64,000 bases of DNA from Bacillus sp. CECT 9360 (GTDB taxonomy: Bacteria > Bacillota > Bacilli > Bacillales > DSM-1321), in assembly GCF_918741275.1 (NCBI RefSeq), contig NZ_CAKKNA010000006.1, positions 202,272 through 266,271 of the forward strand, in the 5' to 3' direction. Below are positions 38,958 through 49,083 of this stretch, piece after piece. The position numbers were made by a program, and so were the translations under genes. The notes below the pieces were generated by a model, which had not been told where the DNA came from, ran no database searches, and saw only the letters and a list, made by a program, of their open reading frames with translations. Position 1 is the stretch's first letter; the number at the start of each line of letters is the position of its first letter.

Positions 38958-39350
38958 TCAAACTGTTGATTGTGAAATCACTGTTTCAACTAGTTCATCT
39001 ATAGTGCCAATTACTTTTTCTACTTCAGGCAAGTGATAAAATGTGCTTATTATTTCAACGTTATTTATTTCTTCATCCGGCGAATAAAGATAAATTTTTT
39101 TTCTTTGTCCTAACGCAATTCCTAATTCTATATGACTCCCTTTTCCTGCTGGCAATAAAACGACAATAAAATCAGATTCCATTACAGCATTTTTCTCTTC
39201 TTCACCTATTATCCTAAGTTCTTCAAGAGTTGTAGCTCTATTATTTTGAGTCCAATCATATGTATGCTTATGTCCAACTTCTTTTAACTTTTCGCTAACG
39301 AGCCTAACGGTGTGAACGTTCATAAAACTAGAGGCGATGTAAAAATTCAT
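38958..39350 (-). CDS. Nucleoside 2-deoxyribosyltransferase-like protein
   Basis: 130 aa from the ATG at 39350 (AAAGGAG upstream). MNFYIASSFMNVHTVRLVSEKLKEVGH at the start, ESDFIVVLLPAGKGSHIELGIALGQRKKIYLY in the middle with the catalytic-type Glu in HIELG; this is the fold of NDT/MTH538-like proteins. Such enzymes cleave or exchange N-glycosidic bonds of deoxynucleosides or nucleotides. Substrate unknown. It stands alone between yqhL and the gcv operon and is lower in GC than its neighbours. Confidence 0.72.
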   Translation of the reverse strand: MNFYIASSFMNVHTVRLVSEKLKEVGHKHTYDWTQNNRATTLEELRIIGEEEKNAVMESDFIVVLLPAGKGSHIELGIALGQRKKIYLYSPDEEINNVEIISTFYHLPEVEKVIGTIDELVETVISQSTV

Positions 39351-39436
39351 ACATTTCTCCTTTTCCCTTATATTTATAAAATCAAGAATCATTTTTGATT
39401 AACTTCCTCATTATTCTTTAACAGAGTGTGCAAGCT

Positions 39437-39478
39437 TAAAAAATCCTTGTCAGTTTTCATCACTGACAAGGATTTTTC
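39437..39478 (-). terminator. Terminator of the gcv operon
   Basis: AAATCCTTGTCAGT / ACTGACAAGGATTT long hairpin followed by TTTT on the minus strand. Confidence 0.92.
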
Positions 39479-39480
39479 TT

Positions 39481-40938
39481 TTATGCCTGATAACGAAGGA
39501 CAGGTTTTCTCGCCGCCAACGTTTCATCAAGACGCTTGATCACGGTCGTATGCGGAGCTTCTTGGACGATTTCGGGTGTTTCCTCCGTTTCCTTGGCAAT
39601 TTGGATCATCGCATCGATGAAAGCATCCAAGGTTTCCTTTGATTCGGTTTCTGTCGGCTCAATCATCATGCATTCCTCGACATTAAGCGGGAAATAGATG
39701 GTTGGCGGATGATAACCAAAATCGAGTAGTCTTTTGGCAATATCAAGCGTACGGACGCCGAGCTTCTTTTGACGCTTACCACTTAGCACGAATTCATGCT
39801 TACAATGCCTGTCATATGGAAGGTCAAAATAAGGTGCCAATCTCCTCATCATATAGTTCGCATTGATGACCGCATTTTCCGTTACAGCCTTAAGTCCGTC
39901 CGGACCCATGGATCGGATATACGTATAGGCGCGTACGTTGATGCCGAAGTTTCCATAATACGGCTTCACTCGACCGATCGATTGCGGCCTGTCATAATCG
40001 AAGAAATACCTGCCATCTTTTTCTGAGACGAGCGGTTTTGGAAGGTAATGAATCAGATCGCTTTTCACGCCAACCGGGCCGGATCCGGGGCCGCCGCCGC
40101 CATGCGGGCCGGTAAATGTTTTATGGAGGTTTAAATGAACGACATCAAAGCCCATGTCCCCCGGACGCGCCTTTGATAACACAGCATTCAAATTGGCGCC
40201 GTCATAGTAAAGCTTACCACCTGCACTATGAATGATTTCTGCCATTTCCAAAATATTTTCTTCAAATAAACCGAGTGTGTTTGGATTTGTCAGCATAAGG
40301 GCTGCTGTATCAGGGCCTACTACCCGCTTTAAATCTTCAAGGTCAACAAGCCCGTGTTCATTTGATTTCACCGTGACCGTCTCAAAGCCGGCAACCGTTG
40401 CCGAAGCAGGATTCGTACCGTGAGCGGAATCGGGAACAATTACCTTGGTACGTGCTGTATCGCCATTCGCTTCATGATAAGCGCGAATCATCATCAGCCC
40501 CGTCCATTCCCCATGCGCTCCAGCGGCAGGCTGCAAGGTTACCTGATCCATTCCGGTAATTTCGATTAAATGCTCCTGAAGATCGTACATCAACTCCAAA
40601 GCACCTTGGACAGTGTCTTCGTCCTGGTATGGGTGCACATGGGCAAAGCCATTCATGCGCGCGACATTTTCATTGATTTTTGGATTATATTTCATCGTAC
40701 ATGAACCTAACGGATAGAAACCGGAGTCCACCCCGTGGTTACGGTGAGAGAGTGCCGTATAATGGCGCATAATATCCAGTTCCGATACCTCAGGAAGTTC
40801 TGCTGCTTCATCGCGGATATATTCAGATGGAAGAATTTCTTCAATAGAAACAGCCTCTACATCCAATTCCGGCAGGCTGTAGCCGATCCGCCCCGGTGTG
40901 CTGATTTCGAAAATTAGTGATTGATCTTGTTTATTCAT
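39481..40938 (-). CDS. gcvPB: Glycine dehydrogenase (decarboxylating) subunit 2
   Basis: 485 aa from the ATG at 40938, which matches the family start [11 protein letters not shown]; the frame extends eleven codons further without support. PLP-binding Lys lies in [27 protein letters not shown]. With GcvPA it forms the P-protein that decarboxylates glycine and passes the aminomethyl group to lipoyl-GcvH. It overlaps the gcvPA stop by eight bases. Confidence 0.97.
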   Translation of the reverse strand: MNKQDQSLIFEISTPGRIGYSLPELDVEAVSIEEILPSEYIRDEAAELPEVSELDIMRHYTALSHRNHGVDSGFYPLGSCTMKYNPKINENVARMNGFAHVHPYQDEDTVQGALELMYDLQEHLIEITGMDQVTLQPAAGAHGEWTGLMMIRAYHEANGDTARTKVIVPDSAHGTNPASATVAGFETVTVKSNEHGLVDLEDLKRVVGPDTAALMLTNPNTLGLFEENILEMAEIIHSAGGKLYYDGANLNAVLSKARPGDMGFDVVHLNLHKTFTGPHGGGGPGSGPVGVKSDLIHYLPKPLVSEKDGRYFFDYDRPQSIGRVKPYYGNFGINVRAYTYIRSMGPDGLKAVTENAVINANYMMRRLAPYFDLPYDRHCKHEFVLSGKRQKKLGVRTLDIAKRLLDFGYHPPTIYFPLNVEECMMIEPTETESKETLDAFIDAMIQIAKETEETPEIVQEAPHTTVIKRLDETLAARKPVLRYQA

Positions 40939-42277
40939 AGCGATCCCCCAATTCCGCAGCAAATGCATCAATTTCTTCTTTTGTTCGTAATTCGGTTACC
41001 GCTACGAGCATATGGTTCTTAAGCTCCGGATAAACACGTCCCAAATCGAAACCGCCGATTATATCCTTCTCAAACAGTCTGTCATTCACTTCTTTGTAGG
41101 AAGCAGGAAGCTTCACGACAAATTCGTTAAAAGAAGGACCGTCAAATACAACATCGATCCCTTTATCCTGTAGTGCTTTCTTGGCATAATGCGCTTTTTG
41201 GATGTTGCGGATGGCCATTTCCTTGACACCCGTTTTCCCAAGGGCCGTCATCGCTACTGAAGCGGCCAGAGCGTTCAACGCTTGATTCGAACAGATGTTG
41301 GAAGTCGCCTTATCACGGCGGATATGCTGTTCACGAGCCTGTAATGTCAGCACAAAACCGCGTTTACCGTCCTCATCGACCGTTTGGCCAACCAGCCTTC
41401 CCGGCACCTTCCTCATCAATTTGTTTGTCACCGCAAAATAGCCGCAGTGCGGTCCGCCAAACGCTCCAGGAATTCCGAAGACCTGCGCATCGCCTGCCAC
41501 GACATCAGCTCCAAGCTTACCCGGTGGCGTCAATGCTCCAAGAGCCAGCGGATTGCTTGAGACAATAAACATCGCTTTTTCGGTATGGACAATCTCTTCA
41601 ATTTCCTTGAGCGGCTCGATCCGTCCAAAGAAGTTTGGATACTGGACGATGACACCGGCAATCTCATCGCTGGTCAATTCTTTCAGTGCCGCTAAATCTG
41701 TAATTCCGTCTTTGTACGGAACCTCAATAACCTCGACATATTGTCCTTTTGCGTATGCTTTCACTACGTCCCGGGTTTCCGGATGGACAGCGTTTGAAAG
41801 CAAGATTTTCTTCCTTCGCGTCTGGCCAGTGCTAAGCATGGCTGCTTCTGCAAGCGCCGTTCCGCCATCGTACATCGATGAATTGGCGACATCCATGCCG
41901 GTCAATTCACAAATCATTGTCTGGAATTCAAAGATTGCCTGTAACTCCCCTTGTGAAATTTCAGGCTGATATGGTGTGTAGGCTGTATAAAATTCAGAAC
42001 GGGAAATGACATGGTCTACAATGACGGGCATGTAATGGTCATAAACACCAGCACCTAGGAAAGAAGCATAGTTCTTTACATCCGCGTTTTTCGCCGCCAG
42101 CCTTGAAAGCTCCTTCAATAAGGAAGATTCAGATTTTGCCGGTTTGATCCTGTATTCTCCCTTAAACCTTACACTTTCAGGGATGTCATTGAAAAGTTCG
42201 TCGACGGCCGATACGCCGATTGCTGATAGCATTTCATGTTTGTCTTGCTCTGTCATCGGTAAATAGCGATGTTTCAT
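40931..42277 (-). CDS. gcvPA: Glycine dehydrogenase (decarboxylating) subunit 1
   Basis: 448 aa. Starts [22 protein letters not shown] and has [53 protein letters not shown] and the C-terminal [15 protein letters not shown] of the N-terminal-half P-protein. Pairs with GcvPB. It lies 16 bases downstream of gcvT, as in Gram-positive gcvT-PA-PB operons. Confidence 0.97.
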   Translation of the reverse strand: MKHRYLPMTEQDKHEMLSAIGVSAVDELFNDIPESVRFKGEYRIKPAKSESSLLKELSRLAAKNADVKNYASFLGAGVYDHYMPVIVDHVISRSEFYTAYTPYQPEISQGELQAIFEFQTMICELTGMDVANSSMYDGGTALAEAAMLSTGQTRRKKILLSNAVHPETRDVVKAYAKGQYVEVIEVPYKDGITDLAALKELTSDEIAGVIVQYPNFFGRIEPLKEIEEIVHTEKAMFIVSSNPLALGALTPPGKLGADVVAGDAQVFGIPGAFGGPHCGYFAVTNKLMRKVPGRLVGQTVDEDGKRGFVLTLQAREQHIRRDKATSNICSNQALNALAASVAMTALGKTGVKEMAIRNIQKAHYAKKALQDKGIDVVFDGPSFNEFVVKLPASYKEVNDRLFEKDIIGGFDLGRVYPELKNHMLVAVTELRTKEEIDAFAAELGDRYE

Positions 42278-42292
42278 TTTTACCCTTCCCCT

Positions 42293-43399
42293 CTACTGTT
42301 TAGGTCGTTTATAAAAAGGCGTCGCCACAACCTGAGCCTTTAATCGTTTTGAACGAATCTCCACTTCCACCTCTGTGCCAAGCTCTGTATAGCCTTTATT
42401 CAAAATAGCCAGCCCGATATTTTTCTTTAATGTTGGGGACTGGGTGCCGGTCGTGATTTCACCGATCAACTCGTCTCCGGCATAGACCGGATATCCGTGG
42501 CGTGGAATGCCTCTGTCGACCATTTCTATGCCGACGATTTTACGGGGAGCGCCCTTTTCTTTTTGTTCAGAAAGAACCGCTTTACCGATGAAATCCGCTT
42601 CTTTATCTGTCTTGACTGCAAAGCCTATTCCAGCTTCAATTGGTGTTATATCAGGGCTCAATTCTTGCCCGTATAATGCGAGATTTGCTTCAAAACGCAG
42701 CGTGTCGCGGGCCCCAAGCCCGATTGGCTGAATTCCTTCTTCCTTCCCAGCTTCCAACAGCTTTCGCCACAACACCGGGCCATCCTCACTCTTGCAATAA
42801 ATTTCAAAGCCATCTTCCCCGGTATAGCCTGTTCTGGACACAAGCGCAGTGATTCCGGCCAAGTCTACGTTTTCTTCGAATGTGAAAAATTTGATTTCAC
42901 TTAAATCAGTATTTTCAGTCAATTTTTGCAGTACTTTTTCAGCTGCGGGCCCTTGAAGCGCAAGCTGGGATATGTCAGAAGAAATATTAACCAGCTCAAC
43001 ATCCTCGACAAGGTTTGTTTGCAGCCAATTGAAATCTTTGTCGATGTTGGCCGCATTGACAACGAGAAGATAATCTCCCTCGCTTTTTTTATAGACGATC
43101 AAGTCATCCACCGTACCGCCATTTTCATAGCACATCGCCGTATACTGGGCACCACCCGCTTTAAGCTTCAACACATCATTCGTGAGCATTCTTTGCAGGA
43201 ACGCAATACTCTCAGGACCTTTCACTTCAATTTCGCCCATATGCGAAACATCGAACAATCCCACTTTCGTGCGGACGGCTTCATGCTCGTCTTTTATACC
43301 CGAGAACTGCACAGGTAGCTCCCACCCGCCAAAGTCAATGGTTTTGCCTCCATTTTCTTTATAAACCTCATGCAGCGAAGTTCTTTTTAATTCAGCCAA
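42293..43399 (-). CDS. gcvT: Aminomethyltransferase (glycine cleavage T protein)
   Basis: 368 aa. [49 protein letters not shown] at the N-terminus and [15 protein letters not shown] later, the folate-binding GcvT signatures. Releases ammonia and makes 5,10-methylene-THF, which FolD can use. First gene of the operon, under a tandem glycine riboswitch. Confidence 0.97.
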   Translation of the reverse strand: MAELKRTSLHEVYKENGGKTIDFGGWELPVQFSGIKDEHEAVRTKVGLFDVSHMGEIEVKGPESIAFLQRMLTNDVLKLKAGGAQYTAMCYENGGTVDDLIVYKKSEGDYLLVVNAANIDKDFNWLQTNLVEDVELVNISSDISQLALQGPAAEKVLQKLTENTDLSEIKFFTFEENVDLAGITALVSRTGYTGEDGFEIYCKSEDGPVLWRKLLEAGKEEGIQPIGLGARDTLRFEANLALYGQELSPDITPIEAGIGFAVKTDKEADFIGKAVLSEQKEKGAPRKIVGIEMVDRGIPRHGYPVYAGDELIGEITTGTQSPTLKKNIGLAILNKGYTELGTEVEVEIRSKRLKAQVVATPFYKRPKQ

Positions 43400-43432
43400 A
43401 TTACATTCCCTCCCTATTGGTTTTTTAATACA

Positions 43433-43480
43433 TAAAAAAGGACAGAGAAGCTCTGGTAAATAGAGCTATTCTCTGTCCTG
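43433..43480 (-). terminator. Riboswitch-controlled terminator in the gcvT leader
   Basis: GGACAGAGAA(T)AGCTCT / AGAGCTTCTCTGTCC hairpin followed by TTTTTTAT on the minus strand. It overlaps the 3' end of the second glycine aptamer, so glycine binding is expected to prevent its formation. Confidence 0.9.
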
Positions 43481-43640
43481 GTACCTGAAAGTTTACCTTA
43501 TAGAAGGTTTTCCCCTTTGGTGGCCCTTGCACGTTTGTGCCTGGACGCTCTCCAGAGCTGCGTCCAGCAAGAGTTCTTTTGCCTGAGAGATTCACTTTTC
43601 AGCTTGCTCCTTCGGCGCTACATATATAGTCTCTCCCCTT
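43471..43640 (-). promoter_or_regulatory. Tandem glycine riboswitch
   Basis: Two consecutive aptamers on the minus strand. The first runs from GGGGAGAG through GCGCCGAAGGAGCAA to AATCTCTCAGGCAAAAG; the second from CTCTGGAGAG through GGGCCACCAAAGGGG to AACTTTCAGGTACCAGGACAG. The conserved GCCGAAGGAGCAA and CTCTCAGGCAAAAG boxes are those of the glycine riboswitch. It sits upstream of gcvT and merges into the terminator, consistent with an ON switch for glycine catabolism. Confidence 0.95.
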
Positions 43641-43891
43641 GCCTTCATCCGCTTATAATATTTCTTTTGATTAGCCATACTAAAAAGAAAAGATTTGCCG
43701 CCTGAATATACTCTCATCCTACCATTAAGGCATATTTTCCTGCAATCTTTTTTATTAGATAATGACAAAAAACTTATAATTAATCACCTACTCACTATTT
43801 AATGTTCGTCTTTAAACACAATAGCAGTCTAAAACTATCATATTTTTAGCTTTATTTATTTTTCCCTGATACCCAAGGAGGTGGCAACATT
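43641..43891. other. Divergent promoter region between gcvT leader and yqhH
   Basis: About 250 AT-rich bases that must hold the promoters of the gcv operon (minus) and yqhH (plus). A strong ribosome site AAGGAGGTGG precedes yqhH. No other gene or structured element is seen. Confidence 0.5.
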
Positions 43892-45580
43892 ATGAAAATC
43901 AATATCACATTCGATTCCACCTGGGAAGACGAATTCTTACACAGAATCAAAGATGACGGACCGTGGGCAAACTGGGAGTTATTCAAGCTGGCTGTTCAAA
44001 TCGAAGAACATCTGGTCATACCTGATTTCGAAGGTCTGCAGGCGCCAAAGCATCTGCCACAGTTAAAACCTCTTCCGCATCAATTAGAAACCGCGATTCA
44101 GGTTGTCGAGAATATGAATGGAAAAGCAATTCTCGCCGATGAGGTCGGGCTGGGAAAAACGATTGAAGCAGGTTTGATTCTAAAAGAATACATGATTCGC
44201 GGGCTCGTAAAAAAAGTCTTGATCTTAGTACCTGCATCACTGGTTAGCCAATGGGTATTCGAACTGAACACGAAGTTTCACATCCCCGCTGTAGGTCAGC
44301 GAAAAAGCTATGTCTGGGAGTCCTGCGACTGTGTCGTTTCTTCCATCGATACAGCTAAAAGGGAACCGCACCGCGAGATTATTTTCAACCAGGAATACGA
44401 TTTGATCATCATCGATGAAGCTCATAAACTAAAAAACAATAAGACCAAGAACTATCAATTTGTCCAAAGCCTAAAAAAGAGATTCTGCTTGCTCCTCACT
44501 GCTACACCCATCCAAAACAAGGTCGAAGAAATCTTTCACCTTGTTTCCCTGTTAAAGCCCGGACATCTCGGAAACGCTTCGTTGTTTTCGGAAAAATATA
44601 AGGGAAAAGGCAGAGGCATTCATGAAGACCAACATTTAAAAGAGCTTGTAAATAAAGTAATGATTCGAAACAGGAGGGCCGATACCGGAATTGAATGGAC
44701 AAAAAGGCTTGTCGAGACGATCATTATTGAGTTTTCTCCGACTGAACAAGCGCTTTACGATGCAGTTTCAGAGTTCAGGCCATCAACCGCTGGAGGCATA
44801 GGCAGTACTTTTTCCTTGCTTACTTTGCAAAGGGAGGCCTGCAGCAGCCGGGAAGCTGTTTTATATACATTGAAAAACATGATTGAAAAAGACGAAGAGC
44901 CGTCGGAACAATCTGTAGAAAAGTTCAATCATCTCTTCGTAAAATTGAAAGAAGTTGAGCGGAATTCAAAGGCGGAAAAAGCATTGGAGCTGATTAAGAA
45001 GATTGATGATAAAGTCATCATCTTTACGGAATACCGCGCTACTCAAGCTTACTTACAGTGGTTTCTGAAACAAAACGGCATTACTTCTGTGCCGTTCCGC
45101 GGTGGCTTTAAGCGCGGCAAAAAAGACTGGATGAAAGAGCTGTTCCAAAAGAATGTCCAAGTGTTAATCGCGACAGAAGCCGGTGGAGAAGGAATCAACC
45201 TCCAATTTTGTCACCATTTAATTAATTTTGACTTACCCTGGAATCCGATGCGGCTTGAACAGCGGATCGGCCGTATCCACCGGCTTGGCCAGGAAGAAGA
45301 TGTACACATATATAACTTTGCAACGAAAAACACCATCGAAGAACACATCTTAAAGCTGTTATATGAAAAAATCAATCTGTTTGAAAAAGTAATCGGGGAG
45401 CTTGATGACATTTTAACCAAGCTGGACATCGGCAATATTGAGGAATATTTAATCGATGTTGTTGGTGCATCGAGAAGTGAAGGTGAAATGAAGATCAAAA
45501 TGGATAATCTTTCATCGATGATTCAGTTTGCCCAGGAAATAAAGGAGGGTGAGGTTCGTGCAGCAACAGGAAATTCATGA
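43892..45580 (+). CDS. yqhH: SNF2/RapA-family DEAD-like helicase YqhH
   Basis: 562 aa. SF2 helicase motifs in order: I DEVGLGKTIEAGLIL (about 78-92), II IIDEAHKLKN, III LLTATPIQN, V EAGGEGINLQFC and VI RLEQRIGRIHRLGQ. This is the compact SNF2 core without added domains. The role in Bacillus is not established; related proteins act on nucleoprotein or RNA polymerase. Its 3' end overlaps yqhG. Confidence 0.92.
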   Translation: MKINITFDSTWEDEFLHRIKDDGPWANWELFKLAVQIEEHLVIPDFEGLQAPKHLPQLKPLPHQLETAIQVVENMNGKAILADEVGLGKTIEAGLILKEYMIRGLVKKVLILVPASLVSQWVFELNTKFHIPAVGQRKSYVWESCDCVVSSIDTAKREPHREIIFNQEYDLIIIDEAHKLKNNKTKNYQFVQSLKKRFCLLLTATPIQNKVEEIFHLVSLLKPGHLGNASLFSEKYKGKGRGIHEDQHLKELVNKVMIRNRRADTGIEWTKRLVETIIIEFSPTEQALYDAVSEFRPSTAGGIGSTFSLLTLQREACSSREAVLYTLKNMIEKDEEPSEQSVEKFNHLFVKLKEVERNSKAEKALELIKKIDDKVIIFTEYRATQAYLQWFLKQNGITSVPFRGGFKRGKKDWMKELFQKNVQVLIATEAGGEGINLQFCHHLINFDLPWNPMRLEQRIGRIHRLGQEEDVHIYNFATKNTIEEHILKLLYEKINLFEKVIGELDDILTKLDIGNIEEYLIDVVGASRSEGEMKIKMDNLSSMIQFAQEIKEGEVRAATGNS

Positions 45581-46352
45581 ATTTCTGATTAAGTACTTTC
45601 AATCCAACAACTGCGAAATCATTGAAAACTATCCCGGCCATATCAAAGTCCAGCTCACGATTGAAATGGATAAGGAATTGATGAACCGGCCGTTTTATTG
45701 GCATTACCTTGAAAAAACGGGTGGTACTCCCGATCCGATGAAACTGACGTTGATTACCGATCAAATGAAAGCCCCCGAAAATATGAAAGGAGAACACATC
45801 CATTTCGGATCTCCGAGGCTGCACCAAATATTCGAATCAACGAAAAGGCTCGCAGGGTATATTCGGCTTTTCGAAGATACAAAATCAAATGGGGCAGGGC
45901 AGCATCCGCTTATTCCCTGGTTATGTTTGAATGTGAAAGTATCTTATCAATGCGATCGCAAAAGAGATGTATTTATTTCTGTCGGTTTAAACTTAATATC
46001 CGGTCAAATCTCTGAGGGCTTTCATCACAAAGTTCTTACTTTACAAATAACCCCGAGAATCCCTGACTTTTCTTTTACATTGTCGCCCTTGATTATGCCT
46101 AAAAGCGGTTTAGCGCGGCTGGATACGTATATTAGACGCACGTTTGAAGGCGATGATCATTCCTGGGCTGAGGAAGCGGTGAATAGATGGGACAATGATC
46201 TGCAGCTGCTCGAGCAATTTTACGCAGATATGGAGGAAAAAAGCGAAAGCTACCACACGGAAAAGGAAGCCCTCCGCGCGCAATACGAACCGAAGATCAA
46301 CATCTCGGTCGTGAACGGCGGGCTTTTCTATCTGACTGAAAAAGCCATGTAG
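45558..46352 (+). CDS. yqhG: YqhG family protein
   Basis: 264 aa from the GTG at 45558 (GGAGGGTGAG upstream), overlapping the last 23 bases of yqhH in another frame, so translation is probably coupled. Recognised by position and by QQEIHEFLIKYF ... RPFYWHYLEKTGGTPDPMKLTLITD, which is typical of YqhG. No enzymatic motif seen; function unknown, presumably a partner of the helicase. Confidence 0.88.
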   Translation: MQQQEIHEFLIKYFQSNNCEIIENYPGHIKVQLTIEMDKELMNRPFYWHYLEKTGGTPDPMKLTLITDQMKAPENMKGEHIHFGSPRLHQIFESTKRLAGYIRLFEDTKSNGAGQHPLIPWLCLNVKVSYQCDRKRDVFISVGLNLISGQISEGFHHKVLTLQITPRIPDFSFTLSPLIMPKSGLARLDTYIRRTFEGDDHSWAEEAVNRWDNDLQLLEQFYADMEEKSESYHTEKEALRAQYEPKINISVVNGGLFYLTEKAM

Positions 46353-46373
46353 ACATCGTTTTAGCAAATGCAT

Positions 46374-46411
46374 AAAAAAAACATGCCCTGACAAGTGACA
46401 GGGCATGTTTT
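46374..46411. terminator. Bidirectional terminator between yqhG and yqzE
   Basis: AACATGCCCTG / CAGGGCATGTT hairpin with eight A before and TTTTCC after; serves the convergent yqhG and yqzE. Confidence 0.88.
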
Positions 46412-46416
46412 CCATC

Positions 46417-46593
46417 CTATTTTCTTTTAAACAACATCGTCAAGGCAAACGGCATGAGTCCAAACCAGTTGCTCACAAAAGGTTTTCTCATCTTTTTCTT
46501 CTTTTCCCTGCGTTGCTTTCTCACATCTTTAGGAACTGCCATATATTTAACGAATTGCTGTGTAAGAAATTTAATATAATCATTTGTCTTCAT
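46417..46593 (-). CDS. yqzE: YqzE family small protein (58 aa)
   Basis: 58 aa: MKTNDYIKFLTQQFVKYM, a strongly basic middle, and a C-terminal hydrophobic WFGLMPFALTML. Start, size and position between yqhG and aroK match YqzE. Function unknown. Ribosome site GGGTGG at seven bases. Confidence 0.88.
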   Translation of the reverse strand: MKTNDYIKFLTQQFVKYMAVPKDVRKQRREKKKKMRKPFVSNWFGLMPFALTMLFKRK

Positions 46594-46606
46594 AACATAC
46601 CACCCG

Positions 46607-47125
46607 TTAGCTAGTATGTCCCATTTCCATATCCTTTATTCGTTTCATAATCCTATCCACGATCTCATCCAGGCTCTTCCCCGTCGTGTCGACAACAATA
46701 TGGGCCTGCGAATAAAGCGGCAGGCGCTCGCTGAATAGTCGATGCAGATTTTGTTTTCGCTCGCCGCTCAAAAGCGGCCGTGACTCATCGTTCGCAAGCC
46801 GTTTAGCGATTTCCTCCGGCTCACAATGCAAATATACCCAGTATCCTTGAGTTGCCAGCCATTGCCGATTATCTTCTTTTATAATAATTCCGCCGCCCGT
46901 TGTGATAATGGAATCTTCACGCGGCAGTTCCCGGAGCATCCGGCTCTCCATTTCCCGGAAAGCTTCCTCACCCTGATCGGCAAAAATGTCAGTGACTGTT
47001 TGCTGCTGCTGTTCCTCAATCTCGTGATCCATATCATAAACAGGCAGTTTCATCGCCTCACCTAAGGCCTCACCGGCCGTCGTCTTTCCCGCCCCCATAA
47101 AGCCAGTCAAATAAATGCTCTTCAT
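46607..47125 (-). CDS. aroK: Shikimate kinase
   Basis: 172 aa from the ATG at 47125, eight bases after GGAG. Walker A GFMGAGKTTAGEALG, shikimate-binding DMDHEIEE, FREMESRMLREL and TTGGGIIIKEDNRQWL, and the lid RPLLSGER. Phosphorylates shikimate. Located just downstream of comGG, as in B. subtilis. Confidence 0.95.
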   Translation of the reverse strand: MKSIYLTGFMGAGKTTAGEALGEAMKLPVYDMDHEIEEQQQQTVTDIFADQGEEAFREMESRMLRELPREDSIITTGGGIIIKEDNRQWLATQGYWVYLHCEPEEIAKRLANDESRPLLSGERKQNLHRLFSERLPLYSQAHIVVDTTGKSLDEIVDRIMKRIKDMEMGHTS

Positions 47126-47140
47126 CACTTTCACTCCGGA

Positions 47141-47524
47141 CTACTTTTCTATCCATTCTATCACTTTATTCTGCGAGGTGTCATAAAGAAACAGCGATTG
47201 TGCCTTCCGTTCGGCTTTTGTGCTGGCGTACAGTAAAACTCTTACCACCGTCTCACTTGCCATCGTACATTCATAATAAACATCTCCGCCCGGGTAAAAG
47301 AGGATTCCTTTTTTTTCAACTATAATTTCAGTCGATGCAAGTTCTGTCGTTATATCAAGTGCAGCCAAGCGAATCAACTGCTCAAGAATCAGTTTTTCTT
47401 CAGTTTCTTTATAAAACTTTTTATCACCTGAATATCTTTCAATTGAGAAGAGCGTGAAGGATATAAAAACGGCTGCAATAATGATCACCATGGGAAAAAC
47501 TACACCCTTTTCATTATTCACCAT
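47141..47524 (-). CDS. comGG: ComGG, minor competence pseudopilin-like protein
   Basis: 127 aa (B. subtilis 124) from the ATG at 47524, eight bases after GGAGG and overlapping the comGF end. N-terminal hydrophobic helix (VVFPMVIIIAAVFISFTLF) preceded by NNEKG; lacks a clean prepilin E5 motif, as ComGG does. Required for the competence pseudopilus. Confidence 0.9.
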   Translation of the reverse strand: MVNNEKGVVFPMVIIIAAVFISFTLFSIERYSGDKKFYKETEEKLILEQLIRLAALDITTELASTEIIVEKKGILFYPGGDVYYECTMASETVVRVLLYASTKAERKAQSLFLYDTSQNKVIEWIEK

Positions 47525-47966
47525 TCGTATATCCTCCGCTATCCGAAATGTAGGGACGCAATCGGCTGCTGAAAGGTTTCCCTTGCTTATCAACAACCGT
47601 GACAGTGAGCGTTTTTCCATCGCTGATTACCTGGAATGAGCTAATATTTTGCAAAGCGACTTCATGGCCTGTGACGTTTAAACGCCTCCTGACTTTATCC
47701 TGATACTGCTCTATTAATACCACATCTTCGCCGACAGTGAGATATAGCTTATTATCGGATGTCTCCATTGTTCGGGATTGCCAGACATCCCGCTTTAATT
47801 GATTAATGAATATTTCCCACTCTTTTTGATTCAAACTGCTCTTTTCAGTCGTATTCGTTTGGATCAGCGTGAACAAATTGAGCACAAATGAAGCGATGAT
47901 CATAAAAACCACCAGGGAAACAAGCATTTCTACGAGAGTGAAGCCGTTATCTTTTCGCAGCATCAC
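47514..47966 (-). CDS. comGF: ComGF, minor competence pseudopilin
   Basis: 150 aa. Prepilin-type start DNGFTLVEMLVSLVVFMIIASFVLNLF with Glu at position 5 after the expected cleavage site. Overlaps comGE by 20 bases and comGG by 11. Part of the minor pseudopilin tip complex. Confidence 0.92.
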   Translation of the reverse strand: MMLRKDNGFTLVEMLVSLVVFMIIASFVLNLFTLIQTNTTEKSSLNQKEWEIFINQLKRDVWQSRTMETSDNKLYLTVGEDVVLIEQYQDKVRRRLNVTGHEVALQNISSFQVISDGKTLTVTVVDKQGKPFSSRLRPYISDSGGYTNGE

Positions 47967-48294
47967 AAATCATTTCATCTCTTTCTCCGTAATTTTCATA
48001 TTCAATACAGCCTCTCATCATCCCGGAAAAGTCCGAAGAGGGCAAGAAGGGCTCCCAGGTCATTTTGTAGGTCATGTCATTGACAACAAAGGTTTCATCC
48101 ACAGCTTCACTCTCCCCTTCCATATAAGCTTGTAATTTCTCATATAATAAATGGTGGGCTTTCATTCGCTGCATGGCATTATTCCGTTCGGTTACAACAA
48201 GCTCTAGGATTGGCAAAACAGATAAGGCAATAAAACAGCAAACAGAAAAAGCAGCCAGCATTTCAAGATAAATATATCCCCTAGAGTTTCTCAA
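47947..48294 (-). CDS. comGE: ComGE, minor competence pseudopilin
   Basis: 115 aa. RNSRGYIYLEMLAAFSVCCFIALSVLPIL is a divergent prepilin leader plus helix (Glu kept). Overlaps comGD by 14 and comGF by 20 bases, the tight packing typical of comG. Confidence 0.92.
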   Translation of the reverse strand: MRNSRGYIYLEMLAAFSVCCFIALSVLPILELVVTERNNAMQRMKAHHLLYEKLQAYMEGESEAVDETFVVNDMTYKMTWEPFLPSSDFSGMMRGCIEYENYGERDEMICDAAKR

Positions 48295-48757
48295 TCCGGA
48301 ACCTTCCTTTTCCGATATTAAAGGTTATTTTATAAGAGTGAAGAGGCGACTCTATAAACCAGGTGCCCACGGTGGCTATATTACCGTTGGGGGTAAACGT
48401 AATTTTTAAGTTCATCGATCCACTGCTGATTACAAGATCTTTTGGTATCTTTCGTTCATACAACTTCCCCTTCATCGCATTTCTAACATGATATGTCTCA
48501 CCAGTTGTTCCTGGTTTTTGATCAATCACAACTTCCGTAAACTCCTGGTGACTGATTGCATACGCTTGAGCATAATGGATATCATCACTTAACTGACGCA
48601 AAAACTGCTCAGTCTCCTGATTTTTCATGAAATGAGGGAAAAGCGATGAGGCAAGCGAAAAGATTAAGAGGAAGATTGTCAGTACCACAAGCATTTCTAT
48701 TAACGTAAATCCGCCGTCTTTACAGTTGTTCCTACCGCGTCTATGGCGTACCGGCAA
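48281..48757 (-). CDS. comGD: ComGD, competence pseudopilin
   Basis: 158 aa. Basic leader RGRNNCKDGG, then FTLIEMLVVLTIFLLIFSLASSLF, the type IV prepilin cleavage and helix signature. Overlaps comGC by 17 bases; the exact start codon could be slightly further in. Confidence 0.92.
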   Translation of the reverse strand: MPVRHRRGRNNCKDGGFTLIEMLVVLTIFLLIFSLASSLFPHFMKNQETEQFLRQLSDDIHYAQAYAISHQEFTEVVIDQKPGTTGETYHVRNAMKGKLYERKIPKDLVISSGSMNLKITFTPNGNIATVGTWFIESPLHSYKITFNIGKGRFRIEKL

Positions 48758-49070
48758 CTACCGTTACAACTCCATCAGCATCTAGATTAATATTATCTCC
48801 ATTCGGACATGAGGTTTGCTTTAAATATCCCTCAGTTTTAAGTTCAGCGACATTGGCCGGAAGCCTGTTGTTATCCATTTCATACGCTTGTACCTGGGCC
48901 TGGACCATTTTCACAAATGCATCACAGCCTTTTGTTTGAATATTCGACTGGTGTTTCGTAATATTTGGAATGGTGATAATCAACAATACCGAAATAACCA
49001 ACAGTACGACTAGCATTTCGATCAAAGTGAAGCCTTTCTCGTTCTTTTTTAGTTTCCATTTCATTTTCAT
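48741..49070 (-). CDS. comGC: ComGC, major competence pseudopilin
   Basis: 109 aa. KKNEKGFTLIEMLVVLLVISVLLIITIPNI prepilin motif with cleavage after Gly by ComC; two Cys (NIQTKGCDAF and KQTSCPNG) at positions that form the disulfide in ComGC. Main subunit of the DNA-uptake pilus. Confidence 0.95.
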   Translation of the reverse strand: MKMKWKLKKNEKGFTLIEMLVVLLVISVLLIITIPNITKHQSNIQTKGCDAFVKMVQAQVQAYEMDNNRLPANVAELKTEGYLKQTSCPNGDNINLDADGVVTVVAGTP

Positions 49071-49083
49071 TATTAATTCCTCC

